Part shown: positions 21,810 to 32,878 of the stretch, piece by piece
How positions within the stretch are numbered: the first letter of the stretch is position 1
Layout of the letters: every line of letters starts with the position of its first letter
Assembly (NCBI GenBank): GCA_023053545.1
Contig: JAKZAN010000002.1
Span: forward strand, 10,598,790 to 10,662,789
Origin: Lepidurus packardi
Lineage: Eukaryota; Arthropoda; Branchiopoda; Notostraca; Triopsidae
Reading direction: 5' to 3'
Length of the DNA: 64,000 bases
Program-made: the position numbers and the translations under genes
Notes under the pieces: generated by a model
What the model saw: the letters and a program-made list of their open reading frames with translations, nothing else
Databases searched by the model: none
What the model was told of the DNA's origin: nothing

Positions 21810-24800
21810 TCAATCTATTCGTAGTTTCCCTTCGCCAAGCAAAAAGAGGCAGATTCGATCGACCAAGAATGCGAGAATGAGATCTCCTACAAGCACTTGC
21901 AGAAGAATGGTCCGGAACTATGTTCAAAAATAGAGTAAAGAAATATTCAAATATTCGTCAACCAATTAAAGAACGCTTACCTCTGGCGGAAACTCAACGA
22001 TGCTAAATTCCGCAGCAAACTCAGGAACGATACCCAATGCCAACGCTAAAATAGCCGCGCTCGTTCCAATAAGACTATAGAAGAGAGCTTTGTTTTCTAT
22101 CAGACTTTCCATGAACGGATGACCCTAATTAAAACCGCGAGTCAGTTTACAATACGGAAAAACTTTTCCAAAGCGATTTTTACTCTATAATTAATTGCGA
22201 TTGTGCACACTTGCAATGCCATGGAAATGACGTATACAGTGCTATTTAAAATATTTGGCTCGAATTCTTTCTCTAAATTTGCAAACGCTCCTTCCCTATA
22301 ATAGGCAAATTGGTTATTCAATTTTAAGGATAAACAACAATTACCGCGGTGGCAGTCTTGCCATTGCTTCCTGAACCAGGTAGAACAAACTCCCAAAATG
22401 CACCGCGAATTGCAACATAACCGTCAGTACGGTATACGCATTGAAAATATTGGGCAACGGACGTTGTTTCGATAATACTTTCAGTGGCTATAAAAAAAAA
22501 TGTAATCACAAAGATTTTGCTGTTACGAGCGCTTTATACCTTGGACCGTGAAATGAATAAGAAGCAAGCAGCTAGCATTAATCCTTGCAAAGTTGCTTGT
22601 CCGTCACTAAATTTGACGCCCTCTAAGTAAAGCACAGACTGACTGTACGCCAACACGAGTGCATTTAACGCCAGAATTTTAAACATCTGTAAAGTAGTCA
22701 CCAAGGTACACCGTCCTTGCTTGATGACATGGCAAACTAAAAAAAAAACAAACAAAAAAAAAAACTTGAAAATCAATCACTTTTTTTTGGCAACGCGACA
22801 CAAGGACGACTCAACAAAAAGACTCCGTGTACCCGATACAGGGATTCCGTGTACCGAACAGAAGGACGCCAGTAAGTGACCAATAGAATTTCGAGTTAAA
22901 AAAGTCTCTGCTCATTGATTAAGCGCCAACGAGATTAGGAAGTGCTTAAGCCGTACTAAAAAATACGTCACAAGGTTAGGTTAGGTTAGATTAGTAGGCG
23001 TCCTTCTGTCGGAGACAGGCGTCCTTGCGTCGGGGTCCGGCGTCCTTCTGTCGTGTAGACGGAGTCCTTTTGCCGAGTCTTGATTGTGTCTACTTCCCCT
23101 TTTTGTTTATAAAGAGCAATAAAGGCATACCGCAAAGAATAGAAGAGAGTTTTGCTGTAAAGGGAGCAGCAATACTTGCATCCCCTAGTTTTACAACTTG
23201 GGCTTTTTCTTGTTCTTCTATTTCTTGTAGCAGTTTATTAAGTTGTAATTGAGCTTTTTGTAAACGTTCCTAGGAAAGAATGTTTAGCAATTCACAATTC
23301 AGTTAAGCCCGTAGTTTCTTCTTAACTTACTTGTCTGGGGTCTACCGATTGATTAGGTCGGCCCCGTTCGCCATGTCTTGAGACCAATTTGGATTCCGGC
23401 TTGCTTTTCACAGCAGAAACTGCAGTCGAAGCCGGACTTAGGCCTGCCATACTAAGCGGAGGCATTTCCTTTTTCTTTCTAGGTAAATGTTCAGGCGCAT
23501 TGGACAAAATAGCGACTCCTAAAAACACATTTAGTTAATTTTGTAAAACACCATTAAAAGTGATTTCTTGCTCACCAACATCGGCATGTTTCAGAGCACC
23601 TACATCATTGGTGCCATCTCCGGTCATCATGGTCGTATATCCTAATGCATTGAGCGAAGTTATGATCAATTCTTTCTGTTTCGGGGCTACGCGGGCGAAA
23701 ACTCGAAGGTGAGGCAAGATCTGACGGTAAAACTGCCGTTGTTCTAATTGCAGTACACTTAAACCCTAAAAAACAAAAGATTCCAAGATTTTCAAATGAA
23801 ATTTTTAAGAAATCCCTCCTAAAAAAAAGTCTTGTTACCTCTCCCGTGACACACAGGTCATATTTTTTTACGAAAGGCTTATATCCCTTCTGAGGAACAA
23901 GCGGTTCATGGACGGTTTGATCAACGCTTTCCCATTTCCATTCTTTCCCGAATTGGGTCAAAATTAGTGTCACTGGTTTTTGATTGAAGCGTAACTCTTT
24001 GGCCACATGGCACGCAGTTAACGGATTATCTCCTGTGATCATCACAACCTGTAATTTCACTTGGTTATGATCAAATGCTCATACACGACAACAGAAAGCA
24101 ATTCTTACTCTGTGACTAGCATTAATAATTTCTTTGACAACACTCTTGGAATCGGTTTTCATAGGACAAGAGATGATCACGAAGCCCGCGAATTTAAAGT
24201 CGCACTCCAGCTCATCTCGCGTTAAATCCCTAAAGGCTTGGTGGGACAACTTCCCCAAATCTTTGATTCCCATTGCCAAAACTCTGGCTCCGCGACGAGA
24301 GAAGGCCAAGTACGTGGCATCGTAGTCTTCTGGGCATGACACAAACTAAACCAAAGTCAGTTGGAAACTATTAACTCTAATACAAGCCTACGACCCATTC
24401 TACCATAGATCTGAGCGTCTCGGGAGCTCCTTTGACAGTGGCAACATAAAAGGGCTCGCTGCTGCCAGGCGGAATATAACCGGCAATGACTGACATTCGT
24501 TTCAATGCAGAGGAAAAGTGGTAACGATGGTAAATCTTGAAACCAGAACTCTTTCCCTTCTTGGGTATCACAGCATCGCCTACAGAAGCACAAAAGAATC
24601 AGACAATCCTTCATAATTGTGACAAAATTGCACGTTACCTCGAGTGAGATTCCAATCTATGGCATTGAGAGTAGCCTTTTCTAAAGGATCTCCAACTAGC
24701 CCGTCTTCTAACTGGACGAGAGAATGGCACGTGGCTAGCACTTGAATGCTTTCCATGGGAGCTTCAGTTATCGGACAAACTTGGGACTCACTACAATGCG

Positions 24801-26714
24801 GCACTTTAGTACATATTTTGAGGACTTTTTGTAGCAAAAGTGAGTTACGTGTAGTCAACTACTCCTGCGATGCCTTCCACCACCAGCTGATCGCTGGTTA
24901 AGGTGCCAGTTTTGTCAAAACAGCAGATTTCCACCTTACCCGCGAATGGAATGCGAAACGGTTCAGTGCAAAAGACACCCAACTTAGTTAAAGAGAGCAG
25001 CGACGTGTTCACTGCCAGAGATAGCTCGATCGGCAGTTCAGGAGGAACTACTGACGTCAAAATGAGGGTGCACTCAAGGAAAAGTTTGTAGCGATTACGA
25101 CTAGGGTCTTGCGAACCTAAACGGAAGCGTATTAGACAAGAAAATCATATGACTAAAAGTTGCCTTGGATCCACAGGTACGCTGAAGCAGCGATCGCAAA
25201 GATAAGCAGGAAAAGGATGAAGCAAAACGATTCTAGATTGTTGGCTGTGACGCGCTTCACACCGAAAAGAATTGTCCGCAGTAATTTGCCTTGAGACGTG
25301 TTAAACCCAGTGCGCAACACGTATGCCACGCACCCGTTGTCTTGTGCTGAAACAAATAAACATAACTAACCTAACCCAATCAAATAGAAATAAAATTTAC
25401 CTTTTAAGCCACCAGAAGTTTTGATGGGAGGAGTATGTTGTACTACTTTAGTACCACCAAATAAAACGAAAAGTTTGCCATCTGATTCAAGATCCAACTT
25501 GCGCTCACGATCCCATTCAACTGTTTCTAAAGGTTCCTTCATCTGAGGTATGGATTCACCTGTGAATGATATATTAATCAGCTAGAAAATTAAGAAGAAA
25601 TAAGGTTTCACCAGTAAGCATGCTCTCATCTACGATACATGACCCGCGCAGTAGTAATAAATCACAGGGAACTAAATTTTCGTCTTGAGATCTTCCTACA
25701 GACACAATATCTCCTGGAATAAGTTGATCACTCAATAAAGATTGCCATCTCTTGCCCCGATAAACCTAACGAAACACACATTACTGAACAAAAATTCCAA
25801 ATAATTTTTCTGGAGGACAAATACTTGTATGGAATATGGTTTATTTCCCATTTTACGGATCTCCGACATATTTCGGAGCTGTTGTTGCACTAGAGTGCAC
25901 TCGAAAGCTATTAGCATCAAGAGCGTGAAGACAGAGTAGTACCAGTAGGCGTCCAAACACCACAATGCAACGCAGAACACTTGGAAAACAAAAAATGGAG
26001 CTGTCGCTCTTTCTTTAAAGAGTTCTGCGAACTCGGGTACAACCATTACCATCCTACAATGAAGCCCAATCGTTATTAAGATTTTAGAGTATGAAATGAA
26101 AAGGACATACTCGTTTTTACAATATTGTTTCTCAGCTGCTTTGAGCTCTTCTTCGTCTTGATAACCTCTCCAGTCCAGATATTCTCCAAACTCTCTATCC
26201 ACCGGGAATATAATACCTCTAAATTGTTTCGCTTCTTCGTCATAGACATATTGGGTTTTTTGGAAGGAGAACCAAAGAACGAGTTTTCCATTTGCGTTTT
26301 TGGTTTGCTGCAGTCGAAGTAGTTCAGCAGAACCATTATTGGGTGTAGGAACAGCTTTCACAACTTTTGCTTTAAAAGGATCCGACTCCTGCGACAAACA
26401 TTTCATAATTACTTGTACAATAACTTCGTAAAAATAAATACTTTTTTGCAAGTGAAGAGGCACTGGATGTGGACAGACCAGTGACAAAAGAGAACCGTTA
26501 AAATCTGCAAAACTCCTACAGCAGCCAATGCAATAAGACCTGCTTCATAATAATCCGTAATTCCGTAAACAAACACCCAACTATACAGCCAAGCAGCATA
26601 GAGGCCTATGAAAGGAAGGATGTAACCATGAAAAATTACATCACGAGGCACATATAACCCGACACTTTCCAGTAAATCGTCGCTGGGCCCCGTTTTGTTG
26701 ACGTGCGACGCCAT
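21810..26714 (-). CDS. ATP13A1: P5A-type ATPase (ATP13A1-like), with two frameshifts as given
   Basis: Nineteen exons: 26442-26714, 26111-26388, 25825-26053, 25612-25765, 25401-25559, 25164-25346, 24849-25117, 24639-24790, 24404-24579, 24109-24345, 23839-24048, 23576-23765, 23331-23518, 23131-23269, 22540-22736, 22345-22487, 22184-22295, 21981-22125, 21810-21917. About 1179 residues once two extra bases are ignored (human 1204). P5A-ATPases sit in the ER and dislocate misinserted transmembrane helices. Seen: [13 protein letters not shown] start, [19 protein letters not shown] actuator loop, [12 protein letters not shown], phosphorylation site [47 protein letters not shown], and ten hydrophobic segments. 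An extra A lies in the run 25080-25084 and an extra G near 22080-22082; each breaks the frame inside otherwise conserved sequence. Intron 25118-25163 has a GC donor. Introns are 46-73 nt except 22737-23130 (394 nt), which holds a repeat. Sequencing error is more likely than pseudogene. Confidence 0.93.
22789..23085. repeat. Dispersed repeat, copy 1 (inside ATP13A1 intron)
   Basis: Fills most of the 394-nt intron. The left end has GGCAACGCGACACAAGGACG and further near-copies of the CAAGGACG word; the right end has the same words inverted (CGTCCTTCTGTCGG and others, ending TTTTGCCGAG). The centre has ATTTCGAGTT, AAGTGCTTAAGCCGTA, TACGTCACAAGG and a GGTTAGGTTAGGTTAG run. It matches copies at 35476 and 63276. 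Confidence 0.75.
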
Positions 26715-28241
26715 GCTTATGTTCCAACAAGAATAATGAACGGGCAATCGGAAAAGGATTACTAATCTCTGGACATGAACCGCGAACAGAAAGCAAATAG
26801 GTTGCAGAACAGATGTCCTTGCATTTGAAAAATGATCTTCCATTTAAAGTGATAGCGCCATTAAAAAAATACTGTATTTATCGAAGACACAGAAGAGAAA
26901 ATTAGATTCGACTGTATGTATAATAGAAATACTGCAGAATAGTAACGAAGATATGAATTATATTTCCATCAGCTTTGGAGACTGACGCCAGCTCATCACA
27001 GAGGTTTCACGGAAAGGATGACGACTTCTATCACGGGAATGCTCCTTTGCTAAAATTGCTTACAGATTGCTTATCCGGACTTATTCAGTATGACCTTTAG
27101 CTTTCCGGCCGATGGCTACCGATATAGCTCTGTATGAGCTGGCGTCACGTGTTTCATACCTAATAAATTAACTGCAAATCAAGGGCGGCCTCTAAATTGC
27201 GTCCTAACGTTGTAAAATTAGGGTTTCATAATGGATGTAAAAGTCAGCATCAAATGTTTGATGACAAATACAACTTTGATCCGTTTCCTGAACTGTAGTG
27301 GTTTCTTACCATTTTTTTAAATATATAAGCTTCAAAGTATTGTTACACTGTACGTAACTAAAAAATATCCCCTAAATTGTTACCTTTTTGTTTAATATTA
27401 ATCTCTCTATCCCGATGTAACAGTACTCAAAATATTGATCGCTATACGGACTTGCCAATTGACCAATGACATTGCTTTCCGTCGTTTCGACCAATCCTGT
27501 CATTACCAAACCATCACTACACTTATGTAGGGTTCTCAATACGACAGGCCTTATAATTAAAGGAGCAGGTCATTCAATTAAATGCCCCTTATGGGCAAGA
27601 AGAACAAAACCAAAGAAAGTGCTTAGCTACCATGAATTAAGAACTTTATTTTTATCTATAGCTTGTATGCCCAAGCACTTTCTTTATTTTGCCAGTGAAA
27701 GTTACTAGCTTCGAAAGGGCATTTTGTTGAATGACCTGCTCTTATAATTGACTGGGGAGTTAAGGTTATCGTGTTAAGAACCGTAAGCAAGTGTAGCAGT
27801 AGGATGGTAATGACAGGGTATATGGAACGAAGGAAAACCTATGCCATTGGTCAATTTGCAAAGTCCGTATAGCGATCAATAGTTTGAGTATTGTATTTTT
27901 TTCGAATTATTCAAATTACGTTTCGAAACAACTTTTGCATTAGTTATTATTTCTGTACTATTTTTACTACTAAGGATAGCGATTTATTTTTTCACCGCTA
28001 GCGGCTAGATGACAGTACTTACGTTCTTGTAATATGCTTAAGGTCTTAGGCTATGCCGGAAATTTTCGATCTCCGTCTCCTTGCTTAGGATTAGTATTCG
28101 TCATGATCATAGAAGCCCGTGAACAGTTTACGAAGGGACCGTAAACGGTTTTGTGCGAAAACTAATCTGAAGCAAAAGCCGAAAACCGTAGCATATCTTC
28201 TTAAATACATGTAGGTAGTTCACAACTTAATAAAACCAAAA
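26715..28241. other. Intergenic region between ATP13A1 and the HAD gene
   Basis: Head-to-head spacing between two divergent genes, about 1.5 kb. It holds the foldback element described separately. The remaining sequence has no convincing ORF or splice-site pair. Confidence 0.5.
27421..27894. mobile_element. Foldback / MITE-like inverted repeat
   Basis: Two arms of about 210-220 bases face each other around a loop at about 27630-27672. The left outer end ATTGATCGCTATACGGACTT is the reverse complement of the right end AAGTCCGTATAGCGATCAAT. Further in, AGGTCATTCAATTAAATGCCCC pairs with the complement of AAGGGCATTTTGTTGAATGA, and AAAGAAAGTGCTT pairs with AAGCACTTTCTTT. Arms match imperfectly with small indels, so the insertion is old. 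No transposase is encoded, so it is non-autonomous. Confidence 0.8.
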
Positions 28242-28985
28242 ATGGGCTCTATAAAGCTCGTTACGTTTGACGTAATGAACACACTACTTCGCTTGCGACT
28301 CCCTGTTGGAATTCAGTACGCGCAGATAGCTCGTACGTACGGAATTGAAGCGGAGGCAAGTCTTGTGAACGAAGGATTCAAACATTCATGGAAAGTCATG
28401 GACAAGTTGCACCCGCATTTTGGAGCTATGACTGGAATTAGTTGGCAAGACTGGTGGCTGCAGATAGTGGCCAAAACGTTTGAGTTTGCTCGTCAGAACC
28501 AGAATGACCCCACATGTAATTCTGCTACCATGAAAGCTTTGGGGTTCCACCTTCTTAAATTTTATTCGACGACCAGCGCCTGGAAAGTCTGCCCTGGATC
28601 AGAAGACGTTTTGCGAGATTTGCAGGAACGGAAGGTGTCTCTGGGAGTCATAACGAACTCGGACGAGAGAGTGGATACGATTCTTACCCAAACTGGCTTG
28701 CGACATTACTTTCACTTCCTTGTGACTTCCTATAGCGCCCGTTGCAGTAAGCCCGCTCCGGGAATCTTTCTCAAAGCACTAAAAGAATACGGCCAGGCAC
28801 TGAAACCGTCTCAAGCTCTGCACATCGGCGATTCCTACGAGTTGGATTACAAGGGTGCCTTGCAAGCTAACTGGAATGCAGTCTTGGTCAACCCTGCTCG
28901 TAATCAGTTTGTAAAGCCTGGTAACCAGTTTAAGGATCTGATCGAGTTACGTCATAATTTGAATCAAGCTATGTGTTGTATATAG
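28242..28985 (+). CDS. HAD-superfamily protein, Reg-2/HDHD3-like
   Basis: Intronless ORF of 247 codons with the ATG in an A-rich context (aaaaATGG). The family is the haloacid dehalogenase fold; the closest match by pattern is the insect Rhythmically expressed gene 2 / HDHD3 group, whose substrate is not known. Seen: motif I TFDVMNTLLRLR, where the usual second acidic residue of DxDxT is absent (Asp-Val-Met-Asn-Thr), as in Reg-2; a helical cap with WQDWWLQIV; motif II ITNSDER; motif III Lys in SKPAPGIF; motif IV GDSYELDYKGA. Loss of the second Asp suggests weak or no classical phosphatase action. The tail LNQAMCCI ends in two cysteines. It converges on the RING gene with 34 bases between the stop codons. 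Confidence 0.88.
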   Translation: MGSIKLVTFDVMNTLLRLRLPVGIQYAQIARTYGIEAEASLVNEGFKHSWKVMDKLHPHFGAMTGISWQDWWLQIVAKTFEFARQNQNDPTCNSATMKALGFHLLKFYSTTSAWKVCPGSEDVLRDLQERKVSLGVITNSDERVDTILTQTGLRHYFHFLVTSYSARCSKPAPGIFLKALKEYGQALKPSQALHIGDSYELDYKGALQANWNAVLVNPARNQFVKPGNQFKDLIELRHNLNQAMCCI

Positions 28986-28990
28986 AAGTA

Positions 28991-28996
28991 TTTATT
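28991..28996 (-). terminator. Poly(A) signal of the RNF26-like gene
   Basis: AATAAA on the minus strand, 24 bases past the RNF26-like stop. Cleavage 10-30 bases further would fall inside the end of the opposing HAD coding region, so the two mRNAs should overlap tail to tail. Confidence 0.55.
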
Positions 28997-29019
28997 CTGC
29001 AATTATAAAAGAATTAGTG

Positions 29020-30138
29020 TTACAAGTAAACGCGCATGGTTTCCTGCACGGGTTTTCTACAGATGGGGCAAGGTCGAGAAGGAGCGGCGAGAATAGCTGG
29101 GCAGCATGCATCGCACAGGCACAAGTGCCGACAAGGCAGCAAAACTATAATTTTTTTCTTGTCTTGGCACGCAATGCATAGGTAAGTATCACGCTCTCTT
29201 TCCAGAATCCGCAGAAGGCTTTCGTTGTTGACACTATCAATTGTGTCTGATATATCTTCATCTTCTGTTGGTACTCTTTCGTGGTTACGAAACGGAAGGG
29301 CAATGCGTGAATCCAGTTGCCCCAACAGGGAAATAGTTCTATTCGAAACAAGACCTGCCAATACGACTAATCCGTTAGAAGCTTGCCATGCTATACTTCT
29401 AAATGCCAGCAAGGCGCCAAAAACGTGCGTGGTCCACAGTCTTCGAAAACGCCAGAACGAATAAACCGCAACATATCCCGCCAACAATCCACAGTACGAT
29501 GAGGCAGGAATATCTATAAAGAAATAAACGGCAGCCTTCCCGCTATTTAGAAGTAGTAACCCTGCTTGAAATGGTATCCAAATGATTTGCAGTACTAAAA
29601 TAACGAATGACAGCAGTACTTGCCATACTACGACAATACCATTCATTGTAACGTTTGGTATGCTGGCAAAGAAGGACAGGGATTCGTTTCCGATCAAAAT
29701 AACAGCGCTTTTAAGCATTTGCAAGACGTGAAAGACTGAAGCAGCTATTCCTGTTACTCCATAGGAGATCGCAGTGAACAGAACGTATAGCTTGTTTCCG
29801 ACAAAAAATGCAGCTTCTGAAACACTGTTCAGCCCACTCCACACACTCTGATTTGTCCACATATAAGTAGAGCAGAGCGAGTCAGCTATTGCTGTAATGG
29901 TTTGGCTTGCATCTACAGTGAATGCGTAGAAATCTTCAATGACTACGGTGCAAAGAGTCAAAAATTCCTGGAACCCATGGTAAACGAAGGAGACGATCCC
30001 AACGGAGGCTGTCACCAAACTTCTCCCAAGAAGCGAGCTTCCGCGGAGAATAACTCCAAAGGATGTAGTCGATAAGGAAATTGTCTCAAAGATTTCGTGG
30101 CCTGCATTCTGCAGAAAGGCCCCAACTACAGAAGCCAT
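29020..30138 (-). CDS. RNF26: RNF26-like ER membrane RING E3 ubiquitin ligase
   Basis: Intronless ORF of 372 codons; ATG in context aacATGG. RNF26 is an ER ligase with several membrane helices and a C-terminal RING; in mammals it anchors vesicles around the nucleus and modifies STING-pathway proteins. Here residues about 20-260 carry a series of hydrophobic segments (for example SFVILVLQIIWIPFQAGLLL and the AVYSFWRFRR end of one helix). Residues about 321-362 form a C3HC4 RING: CIACQ, LLPCRHLCLCDAC, CPICRK. The protein ends MRVYL, close to the conserved NVYL end of RNF26. Human RNF26 is about 433 residues, so this one is shorter in the membrane part. An acidic linker (TEDEDISDTID) sits before the RING. 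It converges on the HAD gene. Confidence 0.9.
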   Translation of the reverse strand: MASVVGAFLQNAGHEIFETISLSTTSFGVILRGSSLLGRSLVTASVGIVSFVYHGFQEFLTLCTVVIEDFYAFTVDASQTITAIADSLCSTYMWTNQSVWSGLNSVSEAAFFVGNKLYVLFTAISYGVTGIAASVFHVLQMLKSAVILIGNESLSFFASIPNVTMNGIVVVWQVLLSFVILVLQIIWIPFQAGLLLLNSGKAAVYFFIDIPASSYCGLLAGYVAVYSFWRFRRLWTTHVFGALLAFRSIAWQASNGLVVLAGLVSNRTISLLGQLDSRIALPFRNHERVPTEDEDISDTIDSVNNESLLRILERERDTYLCIACQDKKKIIVLLPCRHLCLCDACCPAILAAPSRPCPICRKPVQETMRVYL

Positions 30139-32846
30139 GTTCTTCTTTCATACAATACGTCAACGTCGCTGTAAAATCCGGTACTGTAGATACAAATAAA
30201 TAAACGTATACACGGTAAATTTTAGCAGAAATAAGAAACACTAACTCTGTGATGGTTGTTGGCTTGATAATAGTTGCAATCAAGGCGAGTCATGACGATA
30301 AAACATTTTGTTTTGTTGCTTATCATAAAAGCTTCTGCACTATCTTTGGCTTTGCTTTCTATTTACGTTAACGTTCAAATTTTTAAGCAAACCCCTCCCA
30401 GGTCCCGCAAGGGAGGGTCTTCCGAGTTTTCAGCTAGTATCTGAACAACCCATACGAAGGCGCATCATTCCACAGCAGACGGAATAGAGACATTTTTCGG
30501 AGGTGTGGTTTCTTGGCACGAACACGAAAATTGACACACCAGAATGTCTTGGCAATATTCGTGAAAGCCATTTGACCAGATCAATCCTAATGCTTTCCAT
30601 AAAAAATTTCTGTCAACATAGTTAACGTATGTAACACTCATATAGTTGTACTTTACATATTTGATGACGACTTCGAGTTTGAACTCGAAATGTCTTCCCA
30701 AACTACTGATTCTAGTTTGGTGTAGAAAAGAAAAGGATCACATCAGGCCGCTAAATTCTGGGTTACTTGTGTTTACGACGTGACAATTTGGAAACTCAAG
30801 CTACCTCATTAGAAGTATCGGAAGAATGTCATAGAATATAGTAGTTTTTGCAAGAAACTATAGTAAAAAGGGCTACGGATAATGGAGGTAAGTTTCGGAA
30901 AAAAATTTACATTTTTGTACAGACGAAACTGGGATGTAGGCCTACATACGCCTGCATGGAACTGTTCATTTGCTTCTCGTCTGATTTTAACGGTCCATGC
31001 ACAATTATCTTGTTCTGCCCCGCGCTGACATGTGCAACGTCATGGGGTAGCCCCATTTTACCATGCCATGACTGACTTCGGTGAACGGGTGAACGAGAGG
31101 CCCCGCCTTACGTTCGCAGCTAACACTTCCATTTCGTTGAAAAAGCCTCAATTTTGCGCTCATGCGCTTCATATAACTTCCCTGGTCGCCTCCCGTATTG
31201 ATTTCCTCTTCGGGAGCTATTCTGCTGGATCGGACGTTGCTTTTCTGAGCTTCCAAGCTACTGCTCTCTGACCGTTGGCCTGTATCAGGTCAGTGTAGGC
31301 AGGGATCTGGTAGAAAAGCTCCCCACTTTACCAGTAGGCTATTTCTTTTCTTTTGTAGCTGACCTTAAAATCTCCCGTAGACTTGTAGAAAAAACTTCGT
31401 AGTGATTCGTGTTATACCGTTCAACACGACCCCGTTCATCCCCATCGAATTTCATATTTAAGTGGCTTTTCCCCGGTACAGGAAACTACACCTTCCCTGC
31501 ACTGTTGGCTCCCAGGTAAAAAAAGAAAAAAGCAAGAGCTATATCTTGTGCGTACAGATCACGTCGTCTAAGGTGGAAACGATAATTTGATAATTACCTA
31601 ATTACCCTCCTGCGCTGCATTATTTTTCTACGTGATTGGGCGGAATCAGCGTTGCATTCGTGTCTGGAGTTGTGAAAATTGCCTCTCTGGACTTCCGTAA
31701 GTGTCCTCGAATTCTCTCATTGTCAAGGTTTTTTGTCGAGGTTAATTCGCTTCACAGCTATTACGCCAATGGGCTTTTCCATCCATTCGTTACCTGTAAG
31801 GAATCCCTTGTCTCTATACTGAGACGAAATGTCCAAATGTGTTTTACTTCCTCGTCTATCTCGCTGCGTATACGTCAATAGAAGACCTGGTGAGGAATAA
31901 AACCCGTTCCGGATCCCGGGAGTGTAGTCTGTTTTGGTTCCAAATCTCCGGACTTGCTTTCCACTAGCAAAGTCTGCCGAGCAAGAGTGGAGACTGCTTA
32001 TGTAGAGAGAGACCCATCAAAGACTCATCGTATTATCTGTTGCTACACCAAACACTATACTGGCAACAAAACCTCTAAAAGCTGTATTTTACCTTTATCT
32101 TTAAGCTTCCAGAACTTACAACCTTTGTAAATGATCTAAACGTAGTTCTTATGTTCTCATCGTGTTCTTTTAGTATTGATTCAACTCGTTTGGAAAACTT
32201 ATCGTTATAAAACGGGAAAAGCAAAAGGGGAAAGGAGTAATTGAGGAAAATTTAATAAAAAGAAGAATATTTCCATCGTTTTCCCATTCGGTGAAATGAC
32301 AGGCTCATCGGGGTTCATATGGGCTTGCATGGCAAGCGATGTTCCTGAATTGTCCCAAGACAGTGTTTAGGAAGAAGGGATATAAAGCCGTAAAGCATGC
32401 TTGCCTGCCACTGTTATTCATTCGTAAAACGGTCACTCGTCGCCAGTTTCCATTGCACATTCAATTACTCACCAACGAGAAGAGCCTGACGTTAAACCTG
32501 GCATATAATACCCATCCTAAATTAAGCCGCTTTGGTCTCCATTTTCTCAGACTTGTACGCATTATACAGACACGTATCCACTTTTCTCTCCAAGTATATA
32601 CCCCGTTTTTACCCAGACAAATTTTTGCTCTCATCCCATCCCGGCTGTAATAGTCGAAAGTTATCGCTTTTCTGAGTTATACGCTTGCAAGTTGAACCTC
32701 CCAACGCCCTAAAGTACAATTCCGAGGCCAGTCAGTGCAATCCAGAAACAGAAAAGGCTTTCAAACTTATAAAAGATGCAGCAAGGTATATATAGTATAT
32801 TTCGCGTCGATCGCAGACTAGGAAGACAAAAAGGGAAAGGAAAAAG

Positions 32847-32878
<32 letters not shown>

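Noticed and set aside
27466..27708. 80-codon ORF
   Set aside because: It lies across the arms and loop of the foldback element; open frame by chance.
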